Shown: one piece after another, positions 13,001-24,726 of the stretch
Numbering within the stretch: position 1 is the stretch's first letter
How the letters are laid out: every line of letters begins with the position of its first letter
Source of the DNA: Parelaphostrongylus tenuis
Taxonomy: Eukaryota; Nematoda; Chromadorea; Rhabditida; Metastrongylidae
Length of the DNA: 64,000 bases
Direction: 5' to 3'
NCBI GenBank assembly: GCA_019055375.1
Contig: JAHQIW010007200.1
Location: forward strand, 310,001-374,000
The notes under the pieces: generated by a model
The model's database searches: none
Told to the model about the DNA's origin: nothing
What the model saw: the letters and a program-made list of their open reading frames with translations, nothing else
Position numbers and translations under genes: made by a program

Positions 13001-15758
13001 TACATTAGTTCCATATATACCCTAAAAAATTGAGTGTTGAGCAAAATTTCGACCTCAGACGGGAGTTAAACCTGCGTTTTATCCAAATTGGGGGGCGCGT
13101 GCTACCACTACACGTGTAGTGTTAGCATGCTCCTTCGGTACGAGTGAAGCGCGGGTTCAACTCCCGCCTGAGGTCGGATTTTTGCTCACTACTCAGTTCT
13201 CTCAGGTGTATTTGAGAAATCTTAACACTGCAAAACGAGAAGTTAAAATATAAAGGATACTTTAGTTGTTGGGTGCACTTTACGAAGCATCCTACACAGC
13301 CGAATATCCAACAATCTTCATCCTCGCCGTAAATCGGCTCGTCGCAGTAGTTTTCCCAACGAAGATGGATCTATTATTTGACAGAATGAAAACGGCAGTA
13401 CGAGAATTCAGAAACTGTCGTATTTGATTTGTTTATTTCTTCAATTCTATTGATAACTATTATGAATCAACTCTGAGATCACTTATTATATGCAGATATC
13501 ATTACTTTTGTGCTTCCTCTTTGGTGCTCTGAATGGTGCTGTTTATCTTTCTGGAAAAATTGAATCACCATGGGACCCAACTATTCCGAAATTCTTTTTG
13601 ACAAGTAAGTTCATTTGAAATACTGTTAAATTATAATTGAGAACATAGGTAGCCTCAAGTCCTTCAACACTCTTATATAAATCTCACTTGTTTATTACTT
13701 CCTTTCTTCTCGTAATCTTTGTGCAAGCTATTGTCTGCTTGCTTAGAATTCGAGGTTGGCTGTGGTACAGCATTCGGTGACAAAAGCTCAAAAATGTATT
13801 AAACGTTTTGTAATCATGAATTTCTTACAGACGAAACATCATTTACTGCTGTATTGGTTCGCAGTGTACAATTGTACTTCGGTGAACTCGTATATATTAC
13901 AAGTTTCGTCATTTACGTTGTCATTGTCGTGTTTCTTCTGCTTAATGTAGGTCAGTGCCGATTGTTTAACTCGGCAATTCTTGAACTACTTGCTCTACTA
14001 CACTGCTTGAACAAAGCTACATTTGTGAAACAGCTTTTGGTTAATTAAAGTCTATTTTACAGCGACAACTAATAAGTTCTGCCCGCGTCGAACTTCCGCT
14101 TTTGTTTCACTCTTTTCAAGTATTTACGCTGTCGACAATATTGCTGTATTTATGGTGTTATCCACCTTCTAATTCCGCCCACTACAGTCACATTTTGAAC
14201 TTGTTCTTTCTTATTCGTTTCGGTGCAACACCTATTTCATTGTTCATAACAAACAGGTGCAGTGAAACACAATGCTTCCTAATACATTTTTAGTTTCGGT
14301 AGTTTCTATTATTGCTTCAGAGCTCTCTCCATCACATTTGTTCAGTTTGGTACTTGAGCTAGCCCACTGGCCCTACTTGAAGGATCACGGAGAAATGAGT
14401 AGTTTCAGTACAGATCCATTCAACCGCTAATTTACTGATCGGGCTTAACCCGAGCTCCCTCCACTCATGCAAGACAGTCAGTTAGGTCATGGAAATATAA
14501 AAATTTCAAGGGAGTGCCAAAATAGTCGAATCTCATGCTTCAAGACCTTTTGTCGAATTACAACACTGTCGGATGTGAAGCGAGTAGAAAATGTTTGAAA
14601 AGATAACAGTGAAGATGCATGGATGAACATGGAAGATACATAGGACACAAAATAGACAAGGTGAAAACAACACTAAGAGAGAGCGAAAGCACAGAGAGGA
14701 TTTGGTCTTGCAGCGTGACGAAGCAGATTGGGGTCATAGTATTCAATGCGTGCTTTATGTGTGGTAATTTGCATGAACCTTGAACGGTCATCATATGCAA
14801 TCAGATCAACGTTGAAGAAAAATATTCAGGGAGGATGGCGAGTACATAACATGCAGTGAAAATGCACGGATTAAGTTATCCTAGAACATTCTGGACCGCG
14901 GAAAATCATTTGATCAAGGAGATAGACTAAGGAGGTTAAAAAGAACGAAGGATGCAATTTTTGAAGATATGCACTAAAATCAATGCTACTCGAAATTTGC
15001 AGAACCCATGAGAGCAGATAGAATTTACATCTGAAAAAGATGTATATGACATTATAGAAATATAAAAAGTCAAGCACTGTCCTTCAAAATCCATGTGGCA
15101 TCGGTTTATCAAATGCATAGTATACAGTGAAAATAACGCGTGCATAACAGTTCAAAGATCTGAAAACTGTGATCTAATGCATCATTTGGAAGGTACATCT
15201 TAAAAAAAAAAAACAAAAATCGCTTACTTTACAGAGTACTTTTCACGAAATCACTTATGTTAATAGGAGCACATGTGGTGCAGTGGTTAGAGGTGCTGTG
15301 CGCTGCACACGAGTTCAATGCTTCAACGTCCCTCTCATTGCTCATCAAGCCATTCATCCCTTCGCGGTCGGTAAATTGATATCGAACTAGTCAAAGATTT
15401 GTCTGGAAGGATAAGCAACACTGACACAATACAGCGGGTGGCCATCGCAACTCATTGTAAAGACCAGTTATGCATTCAATCACATCAAACGAAGTTCGAA
15501 AATGTCGAATGCATGGCGCATCCCTTTGGGATTGATCAACGCCAAAATTTTATCTTTGTTCTATTGAACTATCTTATCTGGTGATCTTTTGATCCTTTTC
15601 TATTTACTCTAATGTAACCAATGTACACTGTAATCTTGCTTTCCAGAACATATCGTGGGCAGTTTTTTGAATGTAAACGGCAACTACTTGGTACGACTAC
15701 CACGGCTGTACAATCGCAGGCCATCACTCGCGTAGAGAGCATCAGAGTTCCCGAATAA
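10061..15758 (+). CDS. 7TM chemoreceptor-like gene, receptor 1
   Basis: Seven exons: 10061-10156, 12474-12623, 13266-13397, 13496-13604, 13831-13946, 14063-14256 and 15647-15758, about 302 residues in all. Every junction is GT..AG, and the reading frame stays open with the same phases as receptors 2 and 3. The protein starts MNNYDYPYHNQFF, has NRLVAVVFP after the third membrane segment, GATPISLFITN at the end of the seventh, and a short basic cytoplasmic tail. It is a membrane receptor, probably sensory, of the nematode serpentine type; the subfamily (srx, srv or similar) cannot be fixed by eye. Intron 1 is 2.3 kb against about 160 bp in the paralogues, and the upstream acceptor reads TTTGAG instead of TTTCAG. 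If exon 6 were read through, it would stop at 14293, but the conserved exon 7 argues against that. Whether it is expressed is unknown. Confidence 0.8.
10290..10480. repeat. Dispersed repeat, family G (copy 1)
   Basis: Inside intron 1 of receptor 1. It shares a run of similar words with 22580-22790, including GGCTGCCTTCAAGATTACAA against GACTGCCTCCGAGATCACAA and the AGCATTCCACGACATACATAAA region. No coding potential. It is part of the extra DNA that expanded this intron. Confidence 0.55.
13031..13240. repeat. tRNA-like foldback, family D (copy 2)
   Basis: In intron 2 of receptor 1. The left arm (GTGTTGAGCAAAATTTCGAC to CTACCACTACAC) and the right arm (GTGTAGTGTTAGCATGC to TTTTTGCTCACTACTCAGTT) are inverted copies meeting almost without spacer at about 13112. 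The right arm ends with a good B-box-like GGGTTCAACTCCC. The paralogous introns of receptors 2 and 3 lack it. Confidence 0.75.
15267..15560 (+). mobile_element. tRNA-derived SINE (family A) in intron 6 of receptor 1
   Basis: Starts GAGCACATGTGGTGCAGTGG (A-box-like head), followed by the conserved CCATTCATCC, GGATAAGCAACACTGAC and ATGCATTCAATCACATCAAA blocks. It ends near TTGATCAACGCC plus a degraded TTTATCTTTG tail. Moderately diverged. It lies just before receptor 1 exon 7, at a different place from the SINE in receptor 2. Confidence 0.8.
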
Positions 15759-15866
15759 GCTCCTTCAATTTGGTTCCTTCTAGTTGCAATCATATTATTT
15801 TTAGCTATTGCATATTTCCTACTAGAGATAAACTTCTGTGAAAAGTGCACAGTGACTTACTTTACA

Positions 15867-15872
15867 AATAAA
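15867..15872 (+). promoter_or_regulatory. Possible polyadenylation signal, receptor 1
   Basis: AATAAA about 109 bases after the exon 7 stop. The spacing is plausible for a nematode 3' UTR, but the motif is common in AT-rich DNA. Confidence 0.4.
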
Positions 15873-16381
15873 CTGACTCCTTCTACAGTTGTAAACATAT
15901 CTTAACTTTCATCAACAACCGCCGATCATACAGCTGTTCTGACGACTGGGCTGTCGCTGAAAGGAAGTACATGGCTAGTAAGACATTTACACTGCTTAAT
16001 TGAAGCCATATTTCACGGCGCTTTGTTTTATACCGATCGCTTCTGGCTTACTTACAATCAGTACTAGTAAGAAGAACTCTCAGTGTTTCACATCATGCAC
16101 CTATTGCGATACACATCGAAAATAGTGTCAATATTCTTCTGTGTCAAATTTTCAACTGAAGGGGTTTTTTGATGACACTAACTGGATGGCTTGCACCATT
16201 TAGCAGAAATTTTTTGTAAAATTAGTCTCCTCGAGCAGTTCTCATCGATATGTGACTTCAAATGGAATTGGATTTTTTTACTGATTGGACCTGTATAGCC
16301 GGGAAAAAGAGAAAAAGACATTTCGATGGTACTGAGCGGCATAGAAACCTTAAACCTTTAATTTCAAACCCTCAACTTTGA

Positions 16382-16382
<1 letters not shown>
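15873..16382. other. No gene recognised
   Basis: Spacer after receptor 1. No recognisable coding exon or repeat. Confidence 0.4.

Positions 16383-16430
<48 letters not shown>
16383..16430. repeat. (TA)n microsatellite
   Basis: Run of TA dinucleotides with one TG interruption, directly abutting the head of the SINE at 16432. A shorter TA tract (16729-16752) follows the SINE tail, so the SINE seems to have landed in or copied a TA tract. Confidence 0.9.
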
Positions 16431-16431
<1 letters not shown>

Positions 16432-16728
16432 GAGCGCATGTGGCGCAGTAGTTAGAAGTGCCCTGCGTTGCACGCGAGGTCAATGGTTTGATCTCGCGCC
16501 CATGGCTCACCAAGCCATCCATCCTTCCGGGGTCGGTAAAATGGTATGAGACTGGTCTCAGGCTTCTCTGGGAGGATAAACAGCACTGACTCGGCTTAGC
16601 CGGAGGCCACCACGAGTCATTGTAAAGGCCAGATATGCATTCAATCATGTCAAACGAAGTCATAAATTGAACACGAATACATGACGCATCCCTCAGAGAT
16701 TGATCAACGCTGAGAGCTTTATCCTTTG
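16432..16728 (+). mobile_element. tRNA-derived SINE (family A) in a TA tract
   Basis: Well-preserved copy. The head is GAGCGCATGTGGCGCAGTAG with a B-box-like GGTTTGATCTC, and the tail is GAGAGCTTTATCCTTT. TA repeats flank both ends, so a target duplication cannot be read. Confidence 0.88.
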
Positions 16729-16754
16729 TATATACATATATATGTATATATAGT

Positions 16755-17195
16755 GGTGTGCAAAAATTTTTTCCGTAAGGTGGAATGTGATACATTTCAC
16801 TCCATCAGGCAGCGCGTGCTGAACCGTTGCACTACCGGACCGTTGCAATAATATGAGTTTTGATCGATTAGCAATACTAAGCGTTGCAATAATATGAGTT
16901 TTGATTGAGTATCACTACCCAATATCTGTCAGCATGAGTGGGTTCAATGTCGATAACGACTATCCACGCCAGACGTTGGACGGCTGTTGGACAGATAACG
17001 CGTCGTAGCGTAGAAAGAGTGGTGTCAAACACGGGCGTCGGTAGTGCAACGGTTCAGCACGCGCTCCCGGAAAGAGTGAAATGATTCGAATCCTACTTGA
17101 CGTAAAGGTTTTTGCACGTCGCTCTACATCATTGGGTATATTACAACATCATGCGACCGCAAGAGGCGGTCAAACAATGAGTTCTGATATACATA
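16755..17195. repeat. tRNA-like foldback, family B (copy 1)
   Basis: A reversed arm near 16790-16850 (AGCGCGTGCTGAACCGTTGC) faces a forward arm at 17030-17190 (GGGCGTCGGTAGTGCAACGG, ATTCGAATCC, TTTTTGCACGTCGCTCTACA). A 45-bp piece containing GTTGCAATAATATGAGTTTT is repeated in tandem at about 16842-16905. It is probably a diverged tRNA-derived element; it has no function of its own that I can see. Confidence 0.65.
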
Positions 17196-18180
17196 TATAT
17201 ATATACATATTCTTAAAATACATTTTGAGGTCATTCGTATGTTTGATCATAAAACAAAGCATTGTGATAGTTTTTAGCTTAGAAGTTGAGTTATTGAAAG
17301 AGCATGTCAACAAATTTGATTTTACCATCTCAATTGACAGACTTAACACAAATGGCTCGATACGTTAATACCTTACGAGGTCAAGGAATTGTAACGAATG
17401 CACGTAGAAAGTTGCTTTCAAAAACTTCGTCGCAAAAAAAATCACTTGAAAAGTGCGAAAAGTTACTTTTGCTACCGGCAGTAATGAATTGGGAACTTTG
17501 CATTGAGCAATTTATGCGCAACTGCTTGACCCTGCAGGATAATTGAGCCTTTTCGATCATCAAAAAACATCAATAATGAATCCTCACCAATAAGTGACGC
17601 ATAAATTGGAAAGCAACTAAAGAGATCACATTCTAAGTGACAGATGGATTAGTATATAATCGTGAAAACCGTCGTTTTATGGCATTGGTGACTCGCTTTC
17701 TGCTTATCTAAGGTGAGCCTTTCCTCCACAGTACTGTGACGTGCTCAAAAAAAATTAAACCCCCAGGACAACGAACAAGCTGTTCACAGCTGTACCGTAG
17801 GGGAGTCTTAAAACAGTCCTCCCTTCAGCTAAAACAACACTCTGAGAAGGAGACTAGTTTGCTCCTTTTAGTAGCCTTCTTCCCTTTGACACATCGCAGC
17901 CTTCCGAATCCTGGTGAATTGCTTGCAGCGGTGAACTATGTGCCACAGTTCGACGAAGTACACCACAACCCTTGTCTTCCGACCTCTCCTTCTTGATTTT
18001 TAATTCGTTTGATGAACTTTTTCCACAGCTGAGAAACGACAGTCTTGCAGTGCATGTTTAGTTCCGAAATCAATATTTGAAAGACCTGATAAGACGGCGA
18101 CGACTTAGTTCACTTCCCACTTAAAAAGGATTCGAAGTCGGCGAAGCGGATTAAGTGTAACCATTTTCCTATTAACGTAT
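17196..18180. other. No gene recognised
   Basis: Contains overlapping frames of 80-86 codons (17304-17546, 17736-17996). They have no known motif and no splice partners, so I do not call them genes. Confidence 0.4.
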
Positions 18181-18590
18181 TATTTTGTCAAGTACACCTT
18201 TTATGGTGTACTTTGTTCAATTATCACGTGTCGTATTACACGATGATAGATCGTGGAGAAAATTTCTTCAGATCAGTGTGCGAAGGCCTTTCTTGTTGGA
18301 CAAAACTTTTCTGCCAGATAATTATTCAAAAGCTCAATTCAGCAGTTTCAACAAAATGTTTGATTTCTAAAAGAGCTTCCTTCCTTACATTGTCGCCGCG
18401 AGAATAAAACACTATTCCACAGTGAACTTGCCTTGTTTACCAAACTGGGACTTGTGAACAGCTTTTCAGCAAACTCTTACTAGTCATTTTCTCAATATGA
18501 TGTTGTAATTGGTATTCTTTAAGCTTATCATAGAGCGGTTTGAGAGCGAAAAGAAGATTACTTCTTACGCCTTAATAAGTTGCTTCGTCG
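18181..18590. repeat. Dispersed repeat, family F (copy 1)
   Basis: Shares the order of short blocks with 42026-42350 and 53976-54270: a CTTTCTTG..GACAAA region, a TTTGATTTCTAAAA-like block and, about 180 bp later, GAGAGCGAAAAGAAGATTAC. Strongly diverged, and the parent element is unknown. Confidence 0.4.
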
Positions 18591-19029
18591 CTTGGACGAT
18601 AGAGCCGGTTTATTAGTAAGCATAGTTAAATTTTATATGTCAGAGATATTTTATCGCCTCAGAGAAAATGGAACATTTCAAGCAGAATTTTTTTATGAAG
18701 GCATAGTTTTCAACATAGAGAACAATTACTTATCCTGAGAGTCTCCATGTAAGTGTAGGATCAGCGAGCGTTCATCACTGCGCAAAGTACTTCTCTAAAG
18801 AAACACGTACTTCTAACCAATAGTAAGCATAATGCCAACGTTCCAAGTGTTATACTTGAGACATTTATACAACAATCAAGAACTCATAACAATCATCTCT
18901 GAACAGTAACAATTCACGCGACCGATCAGTACCGGTCATTTGCTCTTCTTGCATAAGATATGCACTTCTAACAATCAACAATTAGCACATACTAAAATGA
19001 TTAATTCACTGTTACCTAGACTATATAAA
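18591..19029. other. No gene recognised
   Basis: AT-rich spacer between the family F repeat and a SINE. Confidence 0.4.
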
Positions 19030-19327
19030 GCTAAAGAACAATGCTCTCGGCGTTGATCAATCCCTGAGGGATGCGCCATGCATTCACCAACAATTTTTAA
19101 CTTCATTTGAGGTGATTGAATGCATATCTGGCCCTTACAATAATTCGTGGTGGCCTCCCGTTGAACCGAGTCAGTGCTGCTTATCCTTCCAGACAAGCCT
19201 AAGACCAGTCTGGTAACACTTTATCGACCCCGGAGAGATGGATGGCTTGGTGAACTATGTGCACGAATTCTAACCACTGACCTCGTGTACGACGCAGAGC
19301 AGCTCTAACCACTGCTCCACGTGTGAC
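19030..19327 (-). mobile_element. tRNA-derived SINE (family A)
   Basis: Reverse-strand copy. The tail side reads GCTCTCGGCGTTGATCAATC and the head side is near CTAACCACTGCTCCACGTGT. Several substitutions lie in the tRNA-like head, so it is probably inactive. Confidence 0.85.
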
Positions 19328-20043
19328 CCCTAGGTAATATATCATTATATAATCCCTACTCCAAAGGCTTAAAACGCCTAAGGCACATTTTGGATGGAAG
19401 GAGTTGGAACATTCTAAACACAGATACTTCTGATCTAGGCCGCACCTTATGTACTCGTTTGCTTTTTGTCAAGGAATTGCAGCATTTTCTTTTTCTGTTA
19501 ACTTTCAGTAACACTAGCACAACAAGCACAATCTTCTGGTGAGCTTGGGAACGTCTCCAGTACGCTACTACCTGTTGGCCGGAAAGCGATGTCTTGTGAG
19601 ATAGCTGACGTATACCTCCTCAATGAAGTTGATGTAGCTTATAATTCCCACGCAGACTCTGTAAACTGCCCAAGCGTGCAGTATACGTAGATCGGTCACC
19701 TAGTGGAAGAATAGGGAAATATCCCTGAGCTACAAAATCGGATAACGTGAAGAAGAAGCAACAAAATGCGCTCGCCATTTGAACATCTTTCTGATGTAAG
19801 GCCAGTTAGCAACCATCTGGTCGATGATGTCAAAACCCCCTCTTTTAGCTATGACTAAAATTCGCCTTAAGTTTTTCCGTCGTTAGATCTAACGCGGATG
19901 TGCGATGCGGTGATGAGTGTTAGTTTTTTTTGTTGTTTTTCCATCTGAGCTACGTACTCCTTATTTCTTTTATACGGCCATCTGTTACCTTTTTCTACTA
20001 TCGGCCTCATGTATTCGTTCAACAATCCTTATCTATTCCTGCT
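19328..20043. other. No gene recognised
   Basis: No gene is recognised. If the neighbouring piggyBac-like fragment (- strand) continued, its downstream part would lie in 19930-20043, but the frame is closed there. Confidence 0.4.
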
Positions 20044-20320
20044 TCACATTCTAGTCATGTGCGCCTTCTTATGCAACAGATTCTCATCAAAGGCTATATT
20101 GGCGTACCAACTGGTTGTACAAAGATGTCTCCCTTCACAGAGGATCTCTTCAATAAGGTCCGTTATAACACCATCTGCAATGCGTCCGGCCGAATTGTCA
20201 GTTGTGTCCGCACCATAGTACGAAATCATCTTAGAAGTGCACCTTCTTTGACTGCACACATTAGAAAGTTTCAGTTTATAATCGCGTCTTTTGCTGGAAG
20301 TGCACTGGCGAAATTTTCAC
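20044..20320 (-). pseudogene. piggyBac-like transposase fragment
   Basis: Read on the - strand, an open stretch gives SKRRDYKLKLSNVC, then YYGADTTD, then CEGRHLCTTSWYANIAFDE and LLHKKAHMTR. This order (lysine/tyrosine block, YxG motif, a block equivalent to the aspartate-containing 'tDNwYTS' region, then a leucine/lysine/threonine block) resembles the middle of piggyBac-family transposases. The residue equivalent to the key aspartate appears replaced (CTTSWYAN). Flanking sequence closes in all frames, so it is a small dead fragment. The family call is from motif memory and moderate only. Confidence 0.5.
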
Positions 20321-20989
20321 TTGGAAGGGTATCAACGGCTTATTGATTATACATTCCTGCCAGGTTTGCATACGTATCTATAATCCTTCTTGAAGAGCCG
20401 TCACAATGCTCTAATCTTGTGCAGTCTGCCTTTTCCGTTGCGCTATTGACGAAATGCAAGCGCGCCATAATTCACAGAAATTTGTCTTTCACGATGACTC
20501 CTGTCTCTGAATAGAGGTTTCTGATTATTGGAGAATTACTCCAGTAATCTCTTACATGTAGCAAACAGCATCACGCTATTCGCTCGCGCGGCAGTTGGTG
20601 CAATCGACTTGCACATGAAGCACGTATCTTTACATGTTGTAATTTCGTATTTGGACATGTTCGTCACTTGAAGGAAGTTTATCATTAGTAGAAGATGAAA
20701 TGCAGATTAAGAGACTTGAATACGGCGATTTTCGGTTAGTAATATCAAAACGTTTAAAACTATGTTTTGTCAAAAACCGCACTACACATTGCAATACAAT
20801 TTCACTTCATAATTACTCTGAAGCAACTTTTTATAATAGTGGACTTTAGGAGTTATGCTATCTCAATGAGAAATAAAGTTTGTTTCAACTCAACTAAAAG
20901 GGAAACAAGAAAATTTCGCAAAATTTCTTTTTTCAAATTTGCTAGTTTGCAATTTGAATTTGGTAATTTTGAGTGGTAATCTGATGGTG
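20321..20989. other. No gene recognised
   Basis: AT-rich spacer between a piggyBac-like and a mariner fragment. Short frames only. Confidence 0.4.
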
Positions 20990-21540
20990 CAATGTCGGAA
21001 GAGTGAGGCGCGCAAGGTAACACTTAGAACCTTCCACCTCAGCTCTTTGATCGGCTTTTCAGCATGATGTCGACTGTTATCATCCAGCAAGATCACTTCC
21101 TCGTGTCTTACGGCCCATTTCGGTCTCTTTACATGAAATTCATGGTTTTATTTAATTGATTGCTGCTGGAAAGGTGCTGCATTAAGCATTTTTCCAGATT
21201 TTAAGAGCTCGTAGTAGAGGACGCCCTTCTGATCCCACCAATGCACAACAAGACCTTATTTACGTAAAACATTCGCTTTGCAGTCGATTTTGCTGGTTGT
21301 ACGAAATGGGCCCCTGATCATTGGCGCTTCGGATAATCAAAATAAATCCTTTTTCGTCTTCGGTCATTAGGCAGTGCAAAAAAAAATCTTCGTTTTCGTT
21401 GATGGCGGTCTTCATAAGATTAAACGTCAAAAGTAAAGCTTTACGAAAATGGTGTTTCTGCGGGTACAAAATCGTCATCTTCGAAATTCTATGAAAGTCA
21501 ACCAATAAAACACTTTCTACGAACATTAGAGCAAAAAAAG
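20990..21540 (-). pseudogene. mariner transposase fragment M3
   Basis: Read on the - strand in more than one frame: NEDFFLHCLMTEDEKGF (first catalytic aspartate region), then a shifted VLLCIGG and DQKGVLYYELLKSGKMLNA, then RPKWAVRHEEVILLDDN followed by SRHHAEKPIKELRWKVL (second catalytic aspartate region). The order fits the DDE core of a mariner-family transposase. At least two frameshifts and missing ends make it a pseudogene. It is the only mariner remnant here that retains catalytic-core sequence. Confidence 0.75.
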
Positions 21541-22365
21541 ATTCTGCATATCATTATTTCTACTATTATTACAGCAAGAAATAATCAAATAGCGGAGTTT
21601 TATCTGTACACCTAATATGTATGTGTGCATGGCGGATGTTAGCGTAAGGTATGTTCTCGTCAAAAGAATATCATTTTGCAGGTCAGATCGTATCTATGTG
21701 TGAGAAAACACGAAAAAGGTCTCGAAACGTTTGTTTCTTCCCTTTGCTGCCGCTGTTCGTTTTTGCTGTCACATACCGGGATTAGCCCCACACTATCGCT
21801 CTCGCATTTTTCTTAAAATACGCAGCCTCTTGGAAACCGAGGCGTTTGACAATTACGTATGGTCGATCAAGAAAGACTTGCTATTTTCTAGGTGTTAGGG
21901 GATTTCCTTTACAATAGAAGGTTATGGATTGAAGATGTGATGAGAGTATAAAAAAGCCTTTGCTTTATTACGCTGAAGGTATACATAGCATACGAACTAT
22001 TTTATTCTACTGTTCCACTTTTTATTACTGCTCATGTGATGACATTGATTTATCACGGCGATTGAATTTGAAAGAACATTAATGAGCAGTGAAGTTATTG
22101 GTCAGTGATCCGTTAGAAGAATGGCTTTCACATATCACCGAGTGTAAAGAATCATTCACAGCCCACACACCTCCAACAAGCTACTGTTTGAATGGACATT
22201 GTTCATTAAAAGGCTTTGTGCGTCGAAATAGAATGCTACCAAGGGAAATGTACTGCAATGAACGTCGCATGAAGTTTTATAATTTCTTCGCTCATACTCC
22301 ATGTATGCATAGAATGCAATGCATCTCAAGAAGTATCTGCTAGTCTGCATCATGACAAAATTGTG
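21541..22365. other. No gene recognised
   Basis: No recognised exon. An 84-codon frame at 22089-22343 has no known motif. Confidence 0.4.
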
Positions 22366-22505
22366 GTGAGTGATGACAAAATGGGCGTTCAGTAGTGCAA
22401 TGGGTTTGAGCGCGCGCTTCCGGATAGGGTGAACTGCAGGTTCAACTTCCGTCCGTGGTCGAGTTTTTGCTCACCACTCAATTCTTCTAGGTTTCAGAAG
22501 ACTGT
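22366..22505 (+). repeat. tRNA-like repeat, single arm
   Basis: GGGCGTTCAGTAGTGCAATG (family B-like head) followed by GCAGGTTCAACTTCCGTCCG (B-box-like) and TTTTTGCTCACCACTCAATT (family D-like end). The mixture suggests that families B and D share a tRNA-derived core. Only the forward arm is present. Confidence 0.6.
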
Positions 22506-22579
22506 TTGGCGTTTGCGATAACTCTTTCTATGTTACATGTCCTACTTATCTCTTCATCCTTTTGCACGAATTTATCAGG

Positions 22580-22790
22580 TGACTCTAAGCGCCAAGAATG
22601 CCTTAGCTCGACTGCCTCCGAGATCACAAAGACAAACGTCTCGGTCAGCATTCTACGGCATTCATAAAAAACACGAGATATTCAAGCTGTAAGTGAAGAA
22701 CACCGAATGTAATGCGCAAAGAGTTTCCTGAAAGATGAATACAAGGAAACGAATTGAATGAAGAAGTGCTGAGATCCACACAGTAAATCA
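22580..22790. repeat. Dispersed repeat, family G (copy 2)
   Basis: Counterpart of the repeat inside receptor 1 intron 1 (10290-10480). It has the same order of conserved words with scattered substitutions. Confidence 0.55.
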
Positions 22791-23009
22791 GCCTAAGGGT
22801 CGTGTGAAATGAGCAATAATACCAAAAATAGATTGATTTTGAATACATTTAGCATACCGCCCAGATTCCAGCACTTTTTGTAGATTCGTCCTCCGGGGTG
22901 CTTCATTCCTCAGTGTGTCTTGGTTTCTGGGCACTTTTGTTACATAAAGATTTCACGACGTCTGATGTTACTTCTGATATAGTATGCTAAAAATATAATT
23001 GCGTGTGCG

Positions 23010-23280
23010 CCATCCCTGAGGGATGTGCCATGCATTCGACTTCAATTTTTAACTTCGTTTGAGATGATTGAATGCACATCTGGCCTTTGCAATGACTCGC
23101 GGTGGCTTCCCGCTGAACCGAGTCAGTGTTGCTTATCCTCCCACAAAAGTCTGAGACCTGTCTAGTACCAATTTACCGACCCCGGAGGATGGATGGCTTG
23201 GTGAGCCATGAGCGCGAGATCGAACCAGTGACCTCGTGTGCAACGCAGTGCACCTCTAACCACTGCGCCACATGCGCTCT
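23010..23280 (-). mobile_element. tRNA-derived SINE (family A), tail-truncated
   Basis: Reverse-strand copy beginning at CATCCCTGAGGGATG, so the distal tail is missing. The tRNA-like head is intact at 23255-23280 (AACCACTGCGCCACATGCGC). Similar to the 26 and 47.5 kb copies. Confidence 0.85.
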
Positions 23281-23539
23281 GATCCGGAAGTATAGTTGTA
23301 ATATTAGATTTTTAGAGTCTTCCAAATGATTTGTGTATTTCTCTTACTCCACAATTGATTAATGTTATTCTCTCCACTCTACCATGTTTCTAGTGCATAC
23401 ACAGCTCTTGTCGACGTAAGAGAAAAACCCTCTTTCACTATGCAATCATAATGTTGCTAGCATTTGATGATTTTTGATGGTTTTCTAAGAATGACATTAC
23501 AGTATCGACTTCTAAAAATCCAAAACTTCTTATGTTTTT

Positions 23540-23905
23540 ACTGTTTTTTTTTTTGCACTATTATGATGTTTCAAGTATATCCAAGAGAACTGAGTGGGAG
23601 GCAAAAGTTAGGTCTCAGACGGGAGTTGAATCTGCGTCTCACCACCCATACGGAGGGCGAATGTTACCCCTACACCACGGAGATAACATCTTGCCACCAC
23701 TTATTCTGTCATAGCTATCAGCCGCCAAACTATGAGTGGTGAGCAAGCGGTGGCTTCAATGGTGTAGTGGTAACAAGCGACCCGACATGGGTGAAATGTG
23801 GGTTCACTTCCCTTCTGAGGTCTTTTTTTTTTGCCTACGTCTTAAATTTTCTTTGGTACACTTAAAACATTATGACACTACGAAAGCAGTAAGACCACAA
23901 GAAAT
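23540..23905. repeat. tRNA-like foldback, family D (copy 4)
   Basis: Reversed arm 23575-23720 (AAGAGAACTGAGTGGGAGGC, then CTACACCACGGAGAT) and forward arm 23735-23850 (GGTGTAGTGGTAACAAGC, GGGTTCACTTCCC). The outer ends carry the family's ATTATGATGTTT and ACATTATGACACTACG words. The arms can pair. Confidence 0.7.
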
Positions 23906-23914
23906 TTCAGATTT

Positions 23915-24125
23915 ATGTAGGTACAATGGCTGCCAGCTCAACTGGGATTATGAAGCGATATTGCTTACCTGACCAAAGCTGTTAAACAGTAGTGGCTGAT
24001 AGAGATGATAGAGAAATCTTGAAGAATCAGTGGCCTGTGAGCGGGGTGGTCTTCGGTGCTCTAATGGCAGCAAGCGACCCGATATGTGTGAAATCCGTTG
24101 GGTCACACTTGACACAGTTTCGCTT
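23915..24125 (+). repeat. Family D forward arm, partial
   Basis: Begins with the family D inner segment (TGGCTGCCAGCTCAACTGGG) and reaches the tRNA-like head near 24045-24080 (GGTGCTCTAATGGCAGCAAG). It lacks the usual end. It lies directly beside copy 4. Confidence 0.6.
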
Positions 24126-24289
24126 TCTAGTGATCGCTTTAGACCCATTTACAGCGTGATAGGAAAAACTCTCACTGTTTTTGCGTTTCGCGCCCATTGC
24201 GAAGCACATCGAGAAAAGTGTCAAAACTCCCCTACGATTGTGAAGACTCAAGTAGTTCTCAGTTAACGAAAGGTTTCGTAATGCTCTAT

Positions 24290-24700
24290 CTTTCTAGGAT
24301 TGACACCTGGAGCCTCGGTGTGAAGCGTGTCAGCATCCTCTACTTATTCTTTGCTAGCGCTCGCCGCCACACCGGATACCCCGAAGTGGCATTTCATAAA
24401 TTCCGGTTTGTGGCACTAGCACAAGTGGAAGGCCAGAGACCCGTAGTACCTTGCGGTACTGGGTTTTAACCGGTGAAGAGAGCGTCCGAGCATCAACTCG
24501 GGCGATGATGCAACGTATCGGTGCTGGTTGGGAAGTCATTGCTCTCTCTTTGCCACATGCATGAAACGAAACCCACAATGTCGATTTCAAGACCATTTGT
24601 CATCACTGATGCCCGTGATTTTTCCAACCACAAACGGCTCATTTTGCGCTCTGATGGGTTGTATATGTTCAAGTGCTGCTTTAAAGTGCCAAATATATAA
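24290..24700. other. GC-richer block, unassigned
   Basis: Base composition rises clearly over 24300-24630 compared with the AT-rich surroundings, and both strands hold frames of 70-90 codons. I recognise no protein family and see no splice sites that would join it to anything. It could be a repeat not otherwise present in the window or a lone old exon. Confidence 0.35.
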
Positions 24701-24705
24701 AACAT

Positions 24706-24726
24706 TATATATATATATATATATAT
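24706..24726. repeat. (TA)n microsatellite
   Basis: About ten TA dinucleotides. Confidence 0.85.

Noticed and set aside
16364..16795. Open frame of 143 codons on the - strand
   Set aside because: It covers a SINE and TA microsatellites; the isoleucine/tyrosine runs come from TA repeats.
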